Part shown: positions 31,835-40,421 of the stretch, in pieces
Numbering within the stretch: the first letter of the stretch is position 1
Layout: each line of letters begins with the position of its first letter
Assembly: GCA_024235875.1 (NCBI GenBank)
Contig: JACKLP010000005.1
Location: forward strand, 124,001-188,000
Reading direction: 5' to 3'
Source of the DNA: Burkholderiaceae bacterium
Lineage (GTDB): Bacteria > Pseudomonadota > Gammaproteobacteria > Burkholderiales > Burkholderiaceae_E
Length of the DNA stretch: 64,000 nt
The notes under the pieces: model-generated
What the model was told of the DNA's origin: nothing
Databases searched by the model: none
What the model saw: only the letters and a program-made list of their open reading frames with translations
Program-made: the position numbers and the translations under genes

Positions 31835-33011
31835 TGCGACGCGCTTGAAACTCTTCTCTCCCTGCCCCCGCGGCACCGAGGCAGCGCTGTCCGAGGAACT
31901 GCGCCAACTTGGCGCGGACATCCTCGAGACCCCTCCCGGTGGCGTGCGCTATGCTGGCGATCGGGCCCTCGCCTACCGGGCCAATCTGCACGCCCGTATC
32001 CCGAGCCGCGTGCTGATGCAGGTCGCCGAAGGCGACTACCGCAACGAGAAGACACTCTACGCGCTGGCGCTCGATACCCCGTGGGAGTCCTGGTTCGATG
32101 CAACGTCGAGCCTGCGCGTCGACGTATCGGCGATTCGCTCGCCCTTGCGAAGCCTGAACTTCGCCACGCTCAAGGTAAAGGATGCGATCGTCGATCGCCT
32201 GCGCGAGCGGACCGGGCAGCGTCCGTCGATCGACACCCGGGCGCCGGACGTGCGCGTCTTCGCCTTCCTGACCGAGCGGCGTGCGACACTCTATCTGGAC
32301 TTGTCGGGTGAACCCCTGTTCAAGCGCGGCTGGCGTGGCCGCGACGACAAGGGCGAGGCCCCCCTCAAGGAGAATCTGGCGGCGGCGCTTCTGGCACTCG
32401 CCGGTTGGTCCCCCGGACAGGCACTCTACGATCCCTTTTGCGGCTCCGGCACGATTCTGATCGAGGCGGCGCAGATGCAGGCAGGCATCGCGCCTGGGCT
32501 GTCCCGCTCGTTCGCGCTGCAGCGACTGCGCGACCACGATTCCGGCCTGTTCGACCGCCTGCGCGCCGATGCCATGCGAGCGGCCCGGATGCCGCACCCG
32601 GATGCCGCGCCCATCGCCGGCAGCGACATTGATCCCCGAATGATCGAACTGGCGCGACGCAACGCCGAGCGCGCCGGCCTGGCTCGCCACGCGATCACGT
32701 TCGAAGTTCGGGACTTCCGCTCGGCACCAGCGCCGTTCACGCCGCCAGGCAAGGTCGTGACCAACCCGCCCTATGGCGAGCGCATCGGCTTGCGCCACGA
32801 TGGCAGCAGCGCAGACGAGGCCGTGATCGGAATGATCGGCGCGAACCTGAAGCGCCATTTCGGCGGCTGGCAGGTCTGGATGCTGTCGAACGACCGCCAG
32901 TGGCCAAGACAACTCGGGCTGCGCGAGAAGCGGAAGTACCCGCTCTACAACGGCGCGATCGAGTGCCGCCTCTTTGGCTTCGAGGTCTTCGACGCCGGCG
33001 CGCGAGCGTAG
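31824..33011 (+). CDS. rlmL: 23S rRNA guanine-N2 methyltransferase (RlmL/THUMP type)
   Basis: About 395 residues. The N-terminal half (to about 160) is a ferredoxin-like and THUMP RNA-binding region (FSPCPRGTEAALSEELRQLGAD). The C-terminal half is a Rossmann methyltransferase with YDPFCGSGTILIEAA near 203-217 and the target-base motif TNPPYGER near 311. It matches the short RlmL (YcbY N-terminal) form without the RlmK half, the usual arrangement in Betaproteobacteria. GTG 31824 overlaps the upstream stop by 11 bases; TTG 31845 is an alternative start. The exact target (G2445) is taken from family knowledge. Confidence 0.85.
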   Translation: MPSDATRLKLFSPCPRGTEAALSEELRQLGADILETPPGGVRYAGDRALAYRANLHARIPSRVLMQVAEGDYRNEKTLYALALDTPWESWFDATSSLRVDVSAIRSPLRSLNFATLKVKDAIVDRLRERTGQRPSIDTRAPDVRVFAFLTERRATLYLDLSGEPLFKRGWRGRDDKGEAPLKENLAAALLALAGWSPGQALYDPFCGSGTILIEAAQMQAGIAPGLSRSFALQRLRDHDSGLFDRLRADAMRAARMPHPDAAPIAGSDIDPRMIELARRNAERAGLARHAITFEVRDFRSAPAPFTPPGKVVTNPPYGERIGLRHDGSSADEAVIGMIGANLKRHFGGWQVWMLSNDRQWPRQLGLREKRKYPLYNGAIECRLFGFEVFDAGARA

Positions 33012-33039
33012 TCTACGCCCGATAGTCCGTCGACAAGTC

Positions 33040-33942
33040 CTAAAGCGCGTCCAGCGGGATCTTCAGGTAGCGCACGCCGTTGTCCTCGGGAGGCGGCAGC
33101 GCGCCGGCACGCATGTTCACCTGGACCGAGGGCAGGATCAGGGTCGGCATCTTCAGCGTGGCGTCGCGGGCTTCTCGCATGGCCACGAAGGCGGCCTCGT
33201 CGACTCCGTCATGCACATGGATGTTGTGGACCCGTTGCTCGGCCACCGTCGTTACGACCTGTACGGGCCGCCCACCGGGGGCGTAGTCGTGGCACATGTA
33301 CAGCCGAGTCGACTCAGGCAGGGCCAGCACCTTTCGGATCGACCGGTAGAGCGTCGTCGCGTCGCCGCCAGGAAAATCGCAGCGCGCGGTTCCGTAGTCG
33401 GGCATGAACAGCGTATCGCCCACGAACGCGGCGATCTCGTCGCCATCTCGGATGACATAGGTCATGCAGGCCGGCGTGTGGCCCGGCGTGTGAATTGCCC
33501 GCGCCGCCAGGCCACCGACCGTGAAGGCATCGCCGTCACCCCATAGTCGGTCGAACTGGCGTCCATCGCGTGCGAACTCGCTACCGGCATTGAAGAGCTT
33601 GCCGAAGGTCTGCTGTACCGTCGTGATCTGACTGCCGATCGCGAGCCGCCCGCCCAGTGCGGCCTGCAGATGGGGCGCGGCCGACAAGTGATCGGCATGC
33701 ACGTGGGTCTCGAGCAGCCATTGCACGGTGGCGCCTAGCTCGCGCACCCGCGCAATGATCCGATCGGCCCCGGCGGTCGCCGTTCGCCCCGAAGCCGGGT
33801 CGTAGTCGAGCACGCTGTCGACGATCGCACACTGTTGCGTGAGGCGGTCCAGCACGATGTGGCTGAAGGTCGACGTGGCTTCGTCGAACAAGGACTCGAC
33901 GCGCAAGCGATCGCCCTGGTCGCTTGTCTTGAAGGCTTGCAT
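33040..33942 (-). CDS. MBL-fold hydrolase, ETHE1/Blh-like
   Basis: This 300-residue metallo-beta-lactamase-fold protein has THVHADH (about 84-90), the later GHTPACMTYV histidine, AFVGDTLFMPDYGTARCDF and MCHDYAPGGR, the ligand set seen in ETHE1-like persulfide dioxygenases and Blh proteins. Those oxidise glutathione persulfide to sulfite using one Fe. The final region ALPPPEDNGVRYLKIPLD is common in bacterial Blh. The usual neighbours (rhodanese, BigR) are absent here, so the substrate is inferred. It is convergent with the methyltransferase gene. ATG 33942 is preferred for family length. Confidence 0.85.
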   Translation of the reverse strand: MQAFKTSDQGDRLRVESLFDEATSTFSHIVLDRLTQQCAIVDSVLDYDPASGRTATAGADRIIARVRELGATVQWLLETHVHADHLSAAPHLQAALGGRLAIGSQITTVQQTFGKLFNAGSEFARDGRQFDRLWGDGDAFTVGGLAARAIHTPGHTPACMTYVIRDGDEIAAFVGDTLFMPDYGTARCDFPGGDATTLYRSIRKVLALPESTRLYMCHDYAPGGRPVQVVTTVAEQRVHNIHVHDGVDEAAFVAMREARDATLKMPTLILPSVQVNMRAGALPPPEDNGVRYLKIPLDAL

Positions 33943-34042
33943 GTTCAGGCTTTCGAAGTGGAACGAGCGGTGTGCACGCGCGGCGGGCACGAGCACATCC
34001 CACAATGTACGCCAAGGCGCGGGAGGCGCGCGCCTTCGTCGA

Positions 34043-35176
34043 TCAGACGATTCCGAGGTGCTCGGTGCTCTTGGTCAGGTCCTTCGCCGCCCGCTGGCTG
34101 TTCAGCTTGATGTTCAGGCGCAGGTCATTGACCGAGTCGGCATTCCTCAGCGCGTCCTCGTAGGTGATCTGGCCGCTCTCGTAGAGGTCGAACAAGGCCA
34201 GGTCGAAGGTCTGCATGCCGAGTTCTCGGCTTTTCTTCATGATCTCCTTGATCTGGCCGACGTCGCCCTTGAAGATCAAGTCGGAGATCAGCGGCGAATT
34301 GAGCATGACCTCCACGGCAGGCACACGACCCTTGCCATTGGCGGTCGGGATCAATCGCTGCGACACGATGCCGCGAAGGTTCAGCGACAAGTCCATCAGG
34401 AGCTGATGTCGACGCTCTTCCGGGAAAAAGTTGATGATCCGGTCGAGCGCCTGGTTGGCGCTGTTGGAGTGCAGCGTCGCCAGGCACAGGTGCCCGGTTT
34501 CCGCGAAGGTCACCGCGTGTTCCATCGTCTCGCGGTCCCGGATCTCGCCGATCATGATCACGTCGGGCGCCTGGCGCAGCGTGTTCTTCAGCGCCACTTC
34601 CCAGCCATCGGTATCGACCCCGACTTCCCGGTGCGTGATGATGCAGTTGCGATGCGGATGGACGAACTCGACCGGGTCCTCGATGGTGATGATGTGGCCC
34701 TGGCTGTTCTCGTTGCGATGACCGATCATCGCGGCCAGCGTATTCGACTTCCCGGAGCCGGTCGCACCGACGACGATGATCAGGCCCCGCTTCGCCAGCG
34801 CGATGTCTGCCAGCACGGGCGGCAGTTGCAGCTCGTTCAGGTTCGGAATTTCCGACTTGATCGTCCGCAGGACGATGCCCACACGTCCCATCTGCATGAA
34901 CGCATTGACGCGGAAACGGCCGATCCCGGTGGGACTGATCGCGAAGTTGACCTCGCGGCTCGACTCGAATTCGGCCGCCTGGCGATCGTTCATCAGCGCG
35001 CGCGCGAGCTCGACCGTGTGGCCGCCGGACAAGGGCACGTTCGACACCGGCTGCAATTTGCCGTCGATCTTGAACGCCGGCGGAAAGTCGGCGGTCAGGA
35101 AGAGGTCCGATCCGTTCTTCGACAGCATCAGCCGAAGCAGGTCGTGCAGGAATTTCGATGCTTGTTCGCGTTCCAT
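34043..35176 (-). CDS. pilU: Type IV pilus retraction ATPase PilU
   Basis: A 377-residue hexameric secretion ATPase of the PilT/PilU group, acting with PilT at the inner-membrane base of the type IV pilus. Walker A is GATGSGKSN (about 133-141), the Asp box and Walker B are IIGEIRDRETM-like (MIGEIRDRETMEHA), and the His box is LCLATLHSNSANQALDRI. Replacement of PilT's GPTGSGKST by GATGSGKSN and the longer C-terminus identify PilU. It is downstream of pilT in the same direction, separated by 187 bp with repeats and a hairpin that may uncouple expression. Confidence 0.95.
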   Translation of the reverse strand: MEREQASKFLHDLLRLMLSKNGSDLFLTADFPPAFKIDGKLQPVSNVPLSGGHTVELARALMNDRQAAEFESSREVNFAISPTGIGRFRVNAFMQMGRVGIVLRTIKSEIPNLNELQLPPVLADIALAKRGLIIVVGATGSGKSNTLAAMIGHRNENSQGHIITIEDPVEFVHPHRNCIITHREVGVDTDGWEVALKNTLRQAPDVIMIGEIRDRETMEHAVTFAETGHLCLATLHSNSANQALDRIINFFPEERRHQLLMDLSLNLRGIVSQRLIPTANGKGRVPAVEVMLNSPLISDLIFKGDVGQIKEIMKKSRELGMQTFDLALFDLYESGQITYEDALRNADSVNDLRLNIKLNSQRAAKDLTKSTEHLGIV

Positions 35177-35206
35177 TGATTCGCTTCGCTCGGCTGGTGT
35201 CTTGTT

Positions 35207-35341
35207 TTCGTTTTGGCTCCGGCCGCTCGCTTTGCTCGCTTAACCTGGCTGGGCCAGGTTAGCCTTCGCCTCCAACGTTCGTTTTGGCTCCGGCCGCTCG
35301 CTTTGCTCGCTTAACCTGGCTGGGCCAGGTTAGCCTTCGCC
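35207..35341. repeat. Two 64-bp direct repeats, each with a hairpin
   Basis: Copies at 35207-35270 and 35278-35341 are identical and start TTCGTTTTGGCTCCGG. Each contains a 9-bp stem TAACCTGGC / GCCAGGTTA around TGG near its end. Period is 71 bp, with a 7-base spacer. They lie between pilT and pilU. No transposase or IS end is seen, so they look like a tandemly duplicated palindromic unit (REP-like). Confidence 0.9.
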
Positions 35342-35342
35342 G

Positions 35343-35379
35343 AAACTTCCCGGGCTGACTGCGTCAGCCCGGGAAGTTT
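35343..35379 (-). terminator. 17-bp perfect hairpin spanning the pilT stop
   Basis: AAACTTCCCGGGCTGAC and GTCAGCCCGGGAAGTTT form a perfect 17-bp stem around TGC. The arm nearest the gene encodes the last PilT residues and the TGA. The strong stem suggests termination or mRNA 3'-end stabilisation for pilT, although on the minus strand only three T follow. Confidence 0.6.
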
Positions 35380-36407
35380 TCTTTCACGGCTGCGGCGCTG
35401 CGGGCTTCAGCCATGGAGATCTGGTTCTTGCGGACGAGGTCGGTCAGGCACTGGTCGAGGGTCTGCATGCCGACCGCGCCGCCCGTTTGGATCGCCGCAT
35501 TCATCTGTGCGACCTTCGCCTCTCGGATCAGGTTTCGGATCGCGGGGGTCCCGATCATGATTTCGTGGGCGGCGACGCGACCGTTGCCGTCCTTGGTCTT
35601 GAGCAGGCTTTGCGAGATCACCGCCTTCAGGGACTCGGAAAGCATCGCCCGGATCATGTCCTTCTCGGCCGCCGGGAACACGTCGACGACCCGGTCGATC
35701 GTCTTGGCGGCTGACGAGGTGTGCAGGGTCCCGAACACCAGGTGGCCCGTCTCGGCCGCGCTCATGGCCAGCCGGATCGTCTCGAGGTCGCGCAGCTCGC
35801 CGACCAGGATCACGTCGGGATCCTCGCGAAGGGCCGATCGCAACGCATTGTTGAATGACAGCGTCATCGGTCCGACCTCGCGCTGATTGATCAGGCAGCG
35901 CTTGGACTCGTGGACGAACTCGATCGGATCCTCGACGGTGAGGATATGGCCGTAGTGGTTCTCGTTGATATGGTTGACCATGGCGGCCAGCGTGGTCGAC
36001 TTACCCGAGCCGGTCGGTCCGGTCACCAGCACGAGGCCACGCGGCTGCTCGGCGATCTCGGTGAAGATCTTGGGCGAATTCAGTTCCTCGAGCGTCAGGA
36101 TCTTCGACGGAATCGTCCGCATCACGGCGCCGGCACCGCGGTTCTGCACAAAGGCGTTTACGCGGAAGCGGGCCAGGCCCGGAATCGCGAAGGAGAAGTC
36201 GCACTCGAGGTTCTCCTCGTACTCCTTGCGCTGCGAGTCGTTCATGATGTCGTAGATCATCCCGTGGACATCCTTGTGTTCCATCGGGGGCAGATTGATC
36301 CGCCTCACGTCGCCGTGGACCCGGATCATCGGGGGCAGGCCGGCCGAGAGGTGAAGGTCCGAAGCCTTGTTCTTGACAGCGAATGCGAGGAGCTCTGCAA
36401 TGTCCAT
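35364..36407 (-). CDS. pilT: Type IV pilus twitching motility ATPase PilT
   Basis: A 347-residue hexameric ATPase that powers pilus retraction. It starts MDIAELLAFAVKNKASDLHLSAGLPPM, the standard PilT N-terminus. Walker A GPTGSGKST is at about 130-138, the Asp box in VLVGELRDLETI, the His box in LVFGTLHTSSAAKTIDR, and the C-terminal AIRNLIRE motif required for retraction is intact. Length matches well-studied PilT (about 344). It is divergent from the yggS gene across 144 bp, an order common in Proteobacteria, and is followed by pilU. Confidence 0.97.
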   Translation of the reverse strand: MDIAELLAFAVKNKASDLHLSAGLPPMIRVHGDVRRINLPPMEHKDVHGMIYDIMNDSQRKEYEENLECDFSFAIPGLARFRVNAFVQNRGAGAVMRTIPSKILTLEELNSPKIFTEIAEQPRGLVLVTGPTGSGKSTTLAAMVNHINENHYGHILTVEDPIEFVHESKRCLINQREVGPMTLSFNNALRSALREDPDVILVGELRDLETIRLAMSAAETGHLVFGTLHTSSAAKTIDRVVDVFPAAEKDMIRAMLSESLKAVISQSLLKTKDGNGRVAAHEIMIGTPAIRNLIREAKVAQMNAAIQTGGAVGMQTLDQCLTDLVRKNQISMAEARSAAAVKENFPG

Positions 36408-36551
36408 GCGGCGAATCCGATCGACGAGTCGGGAAAATTCGTTCTTCGCCGCGCCGGCAAAGCGGGTTGCGGGCGCGGCAATCCACGGACGAGTCTTGCA
36501 CCAAGCCGGGTGACAGGGCTGCCACCTCACGACAAGGGGAAGCTATCAGCG

Positions 36552-37277
36552 ATGAACGGAGGCTCGACAAACGAAACCGAATCCCACCGGGCGCTTTCAG
36601 CGGTCGAACGGCGAATCGCGGATGCCTGCCTGGCCTGCGGGCGCGACCCCGGATCGGTTCGGCTCCTGGCCGTGAGCAAGACCTTCGGGGCCGAACGAGT
36701 GCTCGAGATGGCCGCGTGTGGGCAACTCGCGTTCGGCGAAAACTACGTCAGCGAGGCACTGGCCAAGATCGAGAGCTGCTCGAAGGACTGGACGGGGCCG
36801 AGGCTGGAGTGGCACTTCATCGGCCCGGTGCAGTCGAACAAGACCCGGCCGATCGCGGGCCACTTCGACTGGGTCCACTCGGTCGACCGAGAAAAGATCG
36901 GTCGCCGGCTTTCAGACGCGCGAGCGGAACTGGCGACCTCGGAAACCGCGCCGCTCAATGTGTGCATCGAGGTCAATGTCAGTGACGAGCCGACCAAGCA
37001 CGGTTGCGCCATCTCCGAGGTGCCGGCGCTCGCCGACACGCTGGCGGCGCTGCCCATGCTGCGGCTGCGAGGCCTGATGGCGATTCCCGCGCCCACCGAG
37101 GACATGTCGGCCCAGCGCGCGAGCTTCGAGAAGCTGCGCCACTGTCAGGAAGCGCTGGTCGAGCGCGGCCATTCGCTGGACACGCTCTCGATGGGCATGT
37201 CCGCCGACCTCGAAGCCGCGATCGCCGAGGGCGCGACCATCGTACGGGTCGGAACCGCCTTGTTCGGAAAACGCTGA
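36552..37277 (+). CDS. yggS: PLP homeostasis protein YggS
   Basis: A 241-residue cytoplasmic PLP-binding protein of the YggS/PROSC family, a single alanine-racemase-like barrel that buffers pyridoxal phosphate. The PLP lysine is in LLAVSKTFGAERV (about residue 42), with FGENYVSEALAKI, EWHFIGPVQSNKTRPI and SMGMSADLEAAI as family blocks. It is divergent from pilT, the classic arrangement. ATG 36552 is chosen by family length. Confidence 0.96.
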   Translation: MNGGSTNETESHRALSAVERRIADACLACGRDPGSVRLLAVSKTFGAERVLEMAACGQLAFGENYVSEALAKIESCSKDWTGPRLEWHFIGPVQSNKTRPIAGHFDWVHSVDREKIGRRLSDARAELATSETAPLNVCIEVNVSDEPTKHGCAISEVPALADTLAALPMLRLRGLMAIPAPTEDMSAQRASFEKLRHCQEALVERGHSLDTLSMGMSADLEAAIAEGATIVRVGTALFGKR

Positions 37278-37315
37278 GTGAAAGGCCGACCGGGCAGGAC
37301 GCCCGCGGGGATCGA

Positions 37316-37364
37316 GGCTGCCGGTGCCCGGCAGCCGTGCGATCGCAGCAGGGCCCTAGGGCCC
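37316..37364. terminator. Hairpins between convergent yggS and rpsT
   Basis: GGCTGCCGG-TGC-CCGGCAGCC (37316-37336) is a perfect 9-bp stem, and GGGCCCTAGGGCCC (37351-37364) is a 14-bp palindrome. They sit in the 98-bp gap between convergent genes and could serve as a bidirectional terminator. No T-run follows either. Confidence 0.45.
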
Positions 37365-37375
37365 CGCGAGAGACC

Positions 37376-37639
37376 TCAGGCCATCGCCTTGACGGCGGCG
37401 GCGAGGCGGCTTTTGTAGCGAGCCGCGGCATTCTTGTGAACGATCTTCTTGTCGGCGATCCGATCGATCACCGCCTGCGAGGCACGCATGGTGCTCATCG
37501 CCGCTTCCTTGTCGCCGGCCGCGATGGCCTTGCGAACGGCCTTGACGGCGGTGCGCATCGTGGAGCGCAGGCTGCTGTTGTGGAGATTGCGCTTGACGGC
37601 CTGACGGGCACGCTTGCGCGCGGACGCGATATTTGCCAT
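37376..37639 (-). CDS. rpsT: 30S ribosomal protein S20
   Basis: An 87-residue basic helical protein binding 16S rRNA. The start MANIASARKRARQAVKRNLHNSSLRS and the DKKIVHKNAAARYKSRLAAAVKA ending are diagnostic, and the length is standard. It is divergent from murJ, a typical neighbour in Proteobacteria. Confidence 0.98.
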   Translation of the reverse strand: MANIASARKRARQAVKRNLHNSSLRSTMRTAVKAVRKAIAAGDKEAAMSTMRASQAVIDRIADKKIVHKNAAARYKSRLAAAVKAMA

Positions 37640-37937
37640 TTACAGACTCTCGTTACCCTATGCTTGCCGGTTCTGCCAATTCCGTCGAGGCCGCCCGAAA
37701 ACGCTGCGAACCGCAAGGCCCGTGGCCCATCGGCCCCCGGGCCTCTCGAACTGTTTCGGAACTCGGAATCGCTTTTTGTCGCCCCGATTTGCTTTCGGCG
37801 CTCCGGGTTGCATTCCTGGGTTAAATTCGTGCGAAGCCGAAAGATTCGCTTGAGAAAGCCTTGAAGTATAACCCGCCCCCGCTCGATACATCAATTCCCC
37901 GTTCGCCGGCCCGCCAGCGTCGCACCAAGCGCTCACG
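37640..37937. other. 298-bp divergent region between rpsT and murJ
   Basis: No gene is supported here. The region is less G+C-rich than its surroundings and must carry both promoters. TATAAC at 37867-37872 could be a -10 for murJ on the plus strand, but no -35 at correct spacing is clear. Short open frames present have no family features. Confidence 0.5.
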
Positions 37938-39503
37938 ATGAACCTGCTTCGCGCCGCGGCGACCGTCAGCGGTCTGACCCTGTTGTCCAGGGTGACCGGA
38001 CTGATTCGCGACAACCTGATCGCCGTCATCTTCGGTGCCAGTGCCCTGACCGACGCCTTTTTCGTGGCGTTTCGGCTGCCCAATCTGCTGCGGCGCCTGT
38101 TCGCGGAGGGTGCGTTCTCGCAGGCCTTCGTACCGATGCTCGCCGAGGCGCGTGCGCGATCCGAGGCATCGGGCGACCCGGCGCGGCTGCGTGGTTTCGT
38201 GGATCGGATCGCGACCGCACTGTTCTGGACCCTGGTCCTGCTCTCGGTCGCGGGCGTCGTCGGGGCTCCACTGCTCGTCTACGCCGTCGCCTCCGGGCTG
38301 ACCCGCGACCCGGCCACCTACGAGGTCGCGGTGACCATGACGCGCTGGATGTTTCCGTATGTGCTTCTGATCTCGCTGGTGGCCCTGGCGGCAGGAATCC
38401 TCAATTCATGGAAACGGTTCGCGATCCCGGCGTTGGCCCCGGTACTGCTCAATCTGAGCTTCATCGGCGCCACGCTGTTGCTCGCGCCGCATTTCGACCC
38501 CCCGATCTATGCACTGGCAGCCGGCGTGGTCGTGGGGGGCATCGCCCAGCTCGCGATCCAGGTGCCCGCGCTGGCCCGCATCGGGATGCTACCGCGCATC
38601 GGGCTCGGGATTCGCAGCGCTTTCGCCGACACCGAGACCCGGGCAATGCTCAAGCTGATGGCCCCCGCCGTGCTGGGCGTATCGGTCGCCCAGATCAGCC
38701 TTCTGATCAACACACACATCGCGTCCCGGCTGGCGGCCGGGAGCGTGTCCTGGGTCTCGTTCGGCGATCGCCTCATGGAGTTCCCGAGCGCCCTGCTCGG
38801 CGTGGCCGTCGGCACGGTGCTCCTGCCGAGTCTTTCCAGGGCGGGCGCCGTGGGCGACCACGCCACCTACAGTGCGATGCTGGACTGGGGGCTACGGCTG
38901 GTCGTGATGCTGGCCGTTCCATCGATGATCGGCATGGCGATGATGTCCGAGCCCCTGACCGCCATCCTCTATCACTACGGCCGGTTCGACGCCCATGACG
39001 TCGCGATGACCCGGGCCACGGTGCTCGGGTACTCGGTCGGGCTGATCGGCCTGATCGCGATCAAGGTGCTGGCGCCCGGCTTCTATGCCCGCAAGGATAT
39101 CCGCACGCCCGTGCGCATCGCGATCCTGGTGCTGGTCGTCACACAGGCGATGAATGCGCTACTGGTCCCCGTCTTCGCGCATGCCGGCCTGGCGCTGTCG
39201 ATTTCGATCGGCGCGAGCCTGAATGCGGGCTTGCTGCTGGCAGGGCTCTTGCGCCGGGGCTCCTATCGACCGCTCGCCGGGTGGGGACGATTCGGCGGTG
39301 CCGTCGGCGCAGCCAGCGCTACGATGGCGGGCCTGCTGGCGCTCGGCGTTCCCAGGGTGGACTGGATCGGCATGCAGTCCCAGCCCCTGGTCCGGGTGGG
39401 GCTGTGCCTGGGTCTGGTTGCCGCCGGCGCACTGGCCTACCTGGCCGTGCTCTACGCACTGGGGATCCGGCCACGGGACTTCCTGCGCCGCGATCCGTCC
39501 TGA
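37938..39503 (+). CDS. murJ: Lipid II flippase MurJ
   Basis: A 521-residue inner-membrane protein with about 14 hydrophobic helices that flips lipid II for peptidoglycan synthesis. The start MNLLRAAATVSGLTLLSRVTGLIRD and FFVAFRLPNLLRRLFAEGAFSQAFVP are signature MurJ/MviN blocks, including the conserved arginines of the first helices. Length is normal. ATG 37938 fits the family start. It is divergent from rpsT. Confidence 0.97.
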   Translation: MNLLRAAATVSGLTLLSRVTGLIRDNLIAVIFGASALTDAFFVAFRLPNLLRRLFAEGAFSQAFVPMLAEARARSEASGDPARLRGFVDRIATALFWTLVLLSVAGVVGAPLLVYAVASGLTRDPATYEVAVTMTRWMFPYVLLISLVALAAGILNSWKRFAIPALAPVLLNLSFIGATLLLAPHFDPPIYALAAGVVVGGIAQLAIQVPALARIGMLPRIGLGIRSAFADTETRAMLKLMAPAVLGVSVAQISLLINTHIASRLAAGSVSWVSFGDRLMEFPSALLGVAVGTVLLPSLSRAGAVGDHATYSAMLDWGLRLVVMLAVPSMIGMAMMSEPLTAILYHYGRFDAHDVAMTRATVLGYSVGLIGLIAIKVLAPGFYARKDIRTPVRIAILVLVVTQAMNALLVPVFAHAGLALSISIGASLNAGLLLAGLLRRGSYRPLAGWGRFGGAVGAASATMAGLLALGVPRVDWIGMQSQPLVRVGLCLGLVAAGALAYLAVLYALGIRPRDFLRRDPS

Positions 39504-39538
39504 GGACGCTAGACCCGCCCATTGTTGGGGAGTAGTTC

Positions 39539-40363
39539 ATGAAGACCGCGATCACTTTCATCGGCGCCGGAAATATGTCGAGCGCTCTAATCGGCGGATT
39601 GGTCAAGAATGGCGTCGATCCGAAGACCCTACTGGCAGTCGACCCGTCCAAGATCCAGCGCGACGCGGTGGCTGGCCAGCATGGGATTGCCACGGCGGAA
39701 ACGGCCGATGACGCCGCACTGGCCGCCGACGCGGTGGTCCTGGCGGTCAAGCCGCAGGTGATGGCCGAGGTCGCACGCGGGCTCGAGGATCGGGTGGATG
39801 GCACCTTGGTCGTGTCGGTCGCGGCAGGCATCCGGGCCAAGGATCTGTCGCGCTGGCTCGGTGGCCACCGGCGCATCGTGCGTTGCATGCCCAATACGCC
39901 CGCGTTGATCGGTCGCGGGGTCACCGCGATGGCCGCCTTTCCCGGGTTGGGCGACACCGACCGGCAACTGGCGCAACGGATACTGGATGCCGTCGGCGAG
40001 ACGGTCTGGGTAGACGACGAAGCCAGCCTGGACGCCGTCACCGCGCTCAGCGGCAGTGGTCCGGCCTATGTCTTCTACTTCATGGAGGCCATGCAGCGCG
40101 CAGGCGAGTCCCTGGGGTTGAGCGAAGCCCAGGCGCGCGCGCTGACCATTGCGACCTTCCGTGGTGCCGCCGAACTGGCCGCCCGATCCGACGAGGCACC
40201 CGGCGTACTGCGCGAGCGCGTGACCTCGAAGGGCGGCACCACGGCGGCCGCCCTGGCATCGTTGCAGGCAAGCGCCGTCGACGATGCGATCGGGCGTGCG
40301 CTGGCGGCTGCGTGCCGGCGCAGCGAGGAGATGGGCCAGGAGTTCGGCGCCGAAACCCCTTGA
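39539..40363 (+). CDS. proC: Pyrroline-5-carboxylate reductase
   Basis: A 274-residue NAD(P)H-dependent enzyme that makes proline from pyrroline-5-carboxylate. The Rossmann motif ITFIGAGNMSSALIGGL is at 5-21, VRCMPNTPALIGRGVTAM near 115, and the C-terminal signature SGSGPAYVFYFMEAMQRAGESLGL plus VTSKGGTTAAAL complete the family pattern. It begins 35 bases after murJ in the same direction and may share its transcript. Confidence 0.97.
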   Translation: MKTAITFIGAGNMSSALIGGLVKNGVDPKTLLAVDPSKIQRDAVAGQHGIATAETADDAALAADAVVLAVKPQVMAEVARGLEDRVDGTLVVSVAAGIRAKDLSRWLGGHRRIVRCMPNTPALIGRGVTAMAAFPGLGDTDRQLAQRILDAVGETVWVDDEASLDAVTALSGSGPAYVFYFMEAMQRAGESLGLSEAQARALTIATFRGAAELAARSDEAPGVLRERVTSKGGTTAAALASLQASAVDDAIGRALAAACRRSEEMGQEFGAETP

Positions 40364-40421
40364 TCGCCCCCCAAGGCCGACGAAATCTGTCGCATCCGTC
40401 CGCCTGGCCGGGCGGGCACGA

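Noticed and set aside
35207..35341. Insertion sequence remnant between pilT and pilU
   Set aside because: The repeats are direct, not terminal inverted, and enclose only 7 bases; no transposase fragment is seen.
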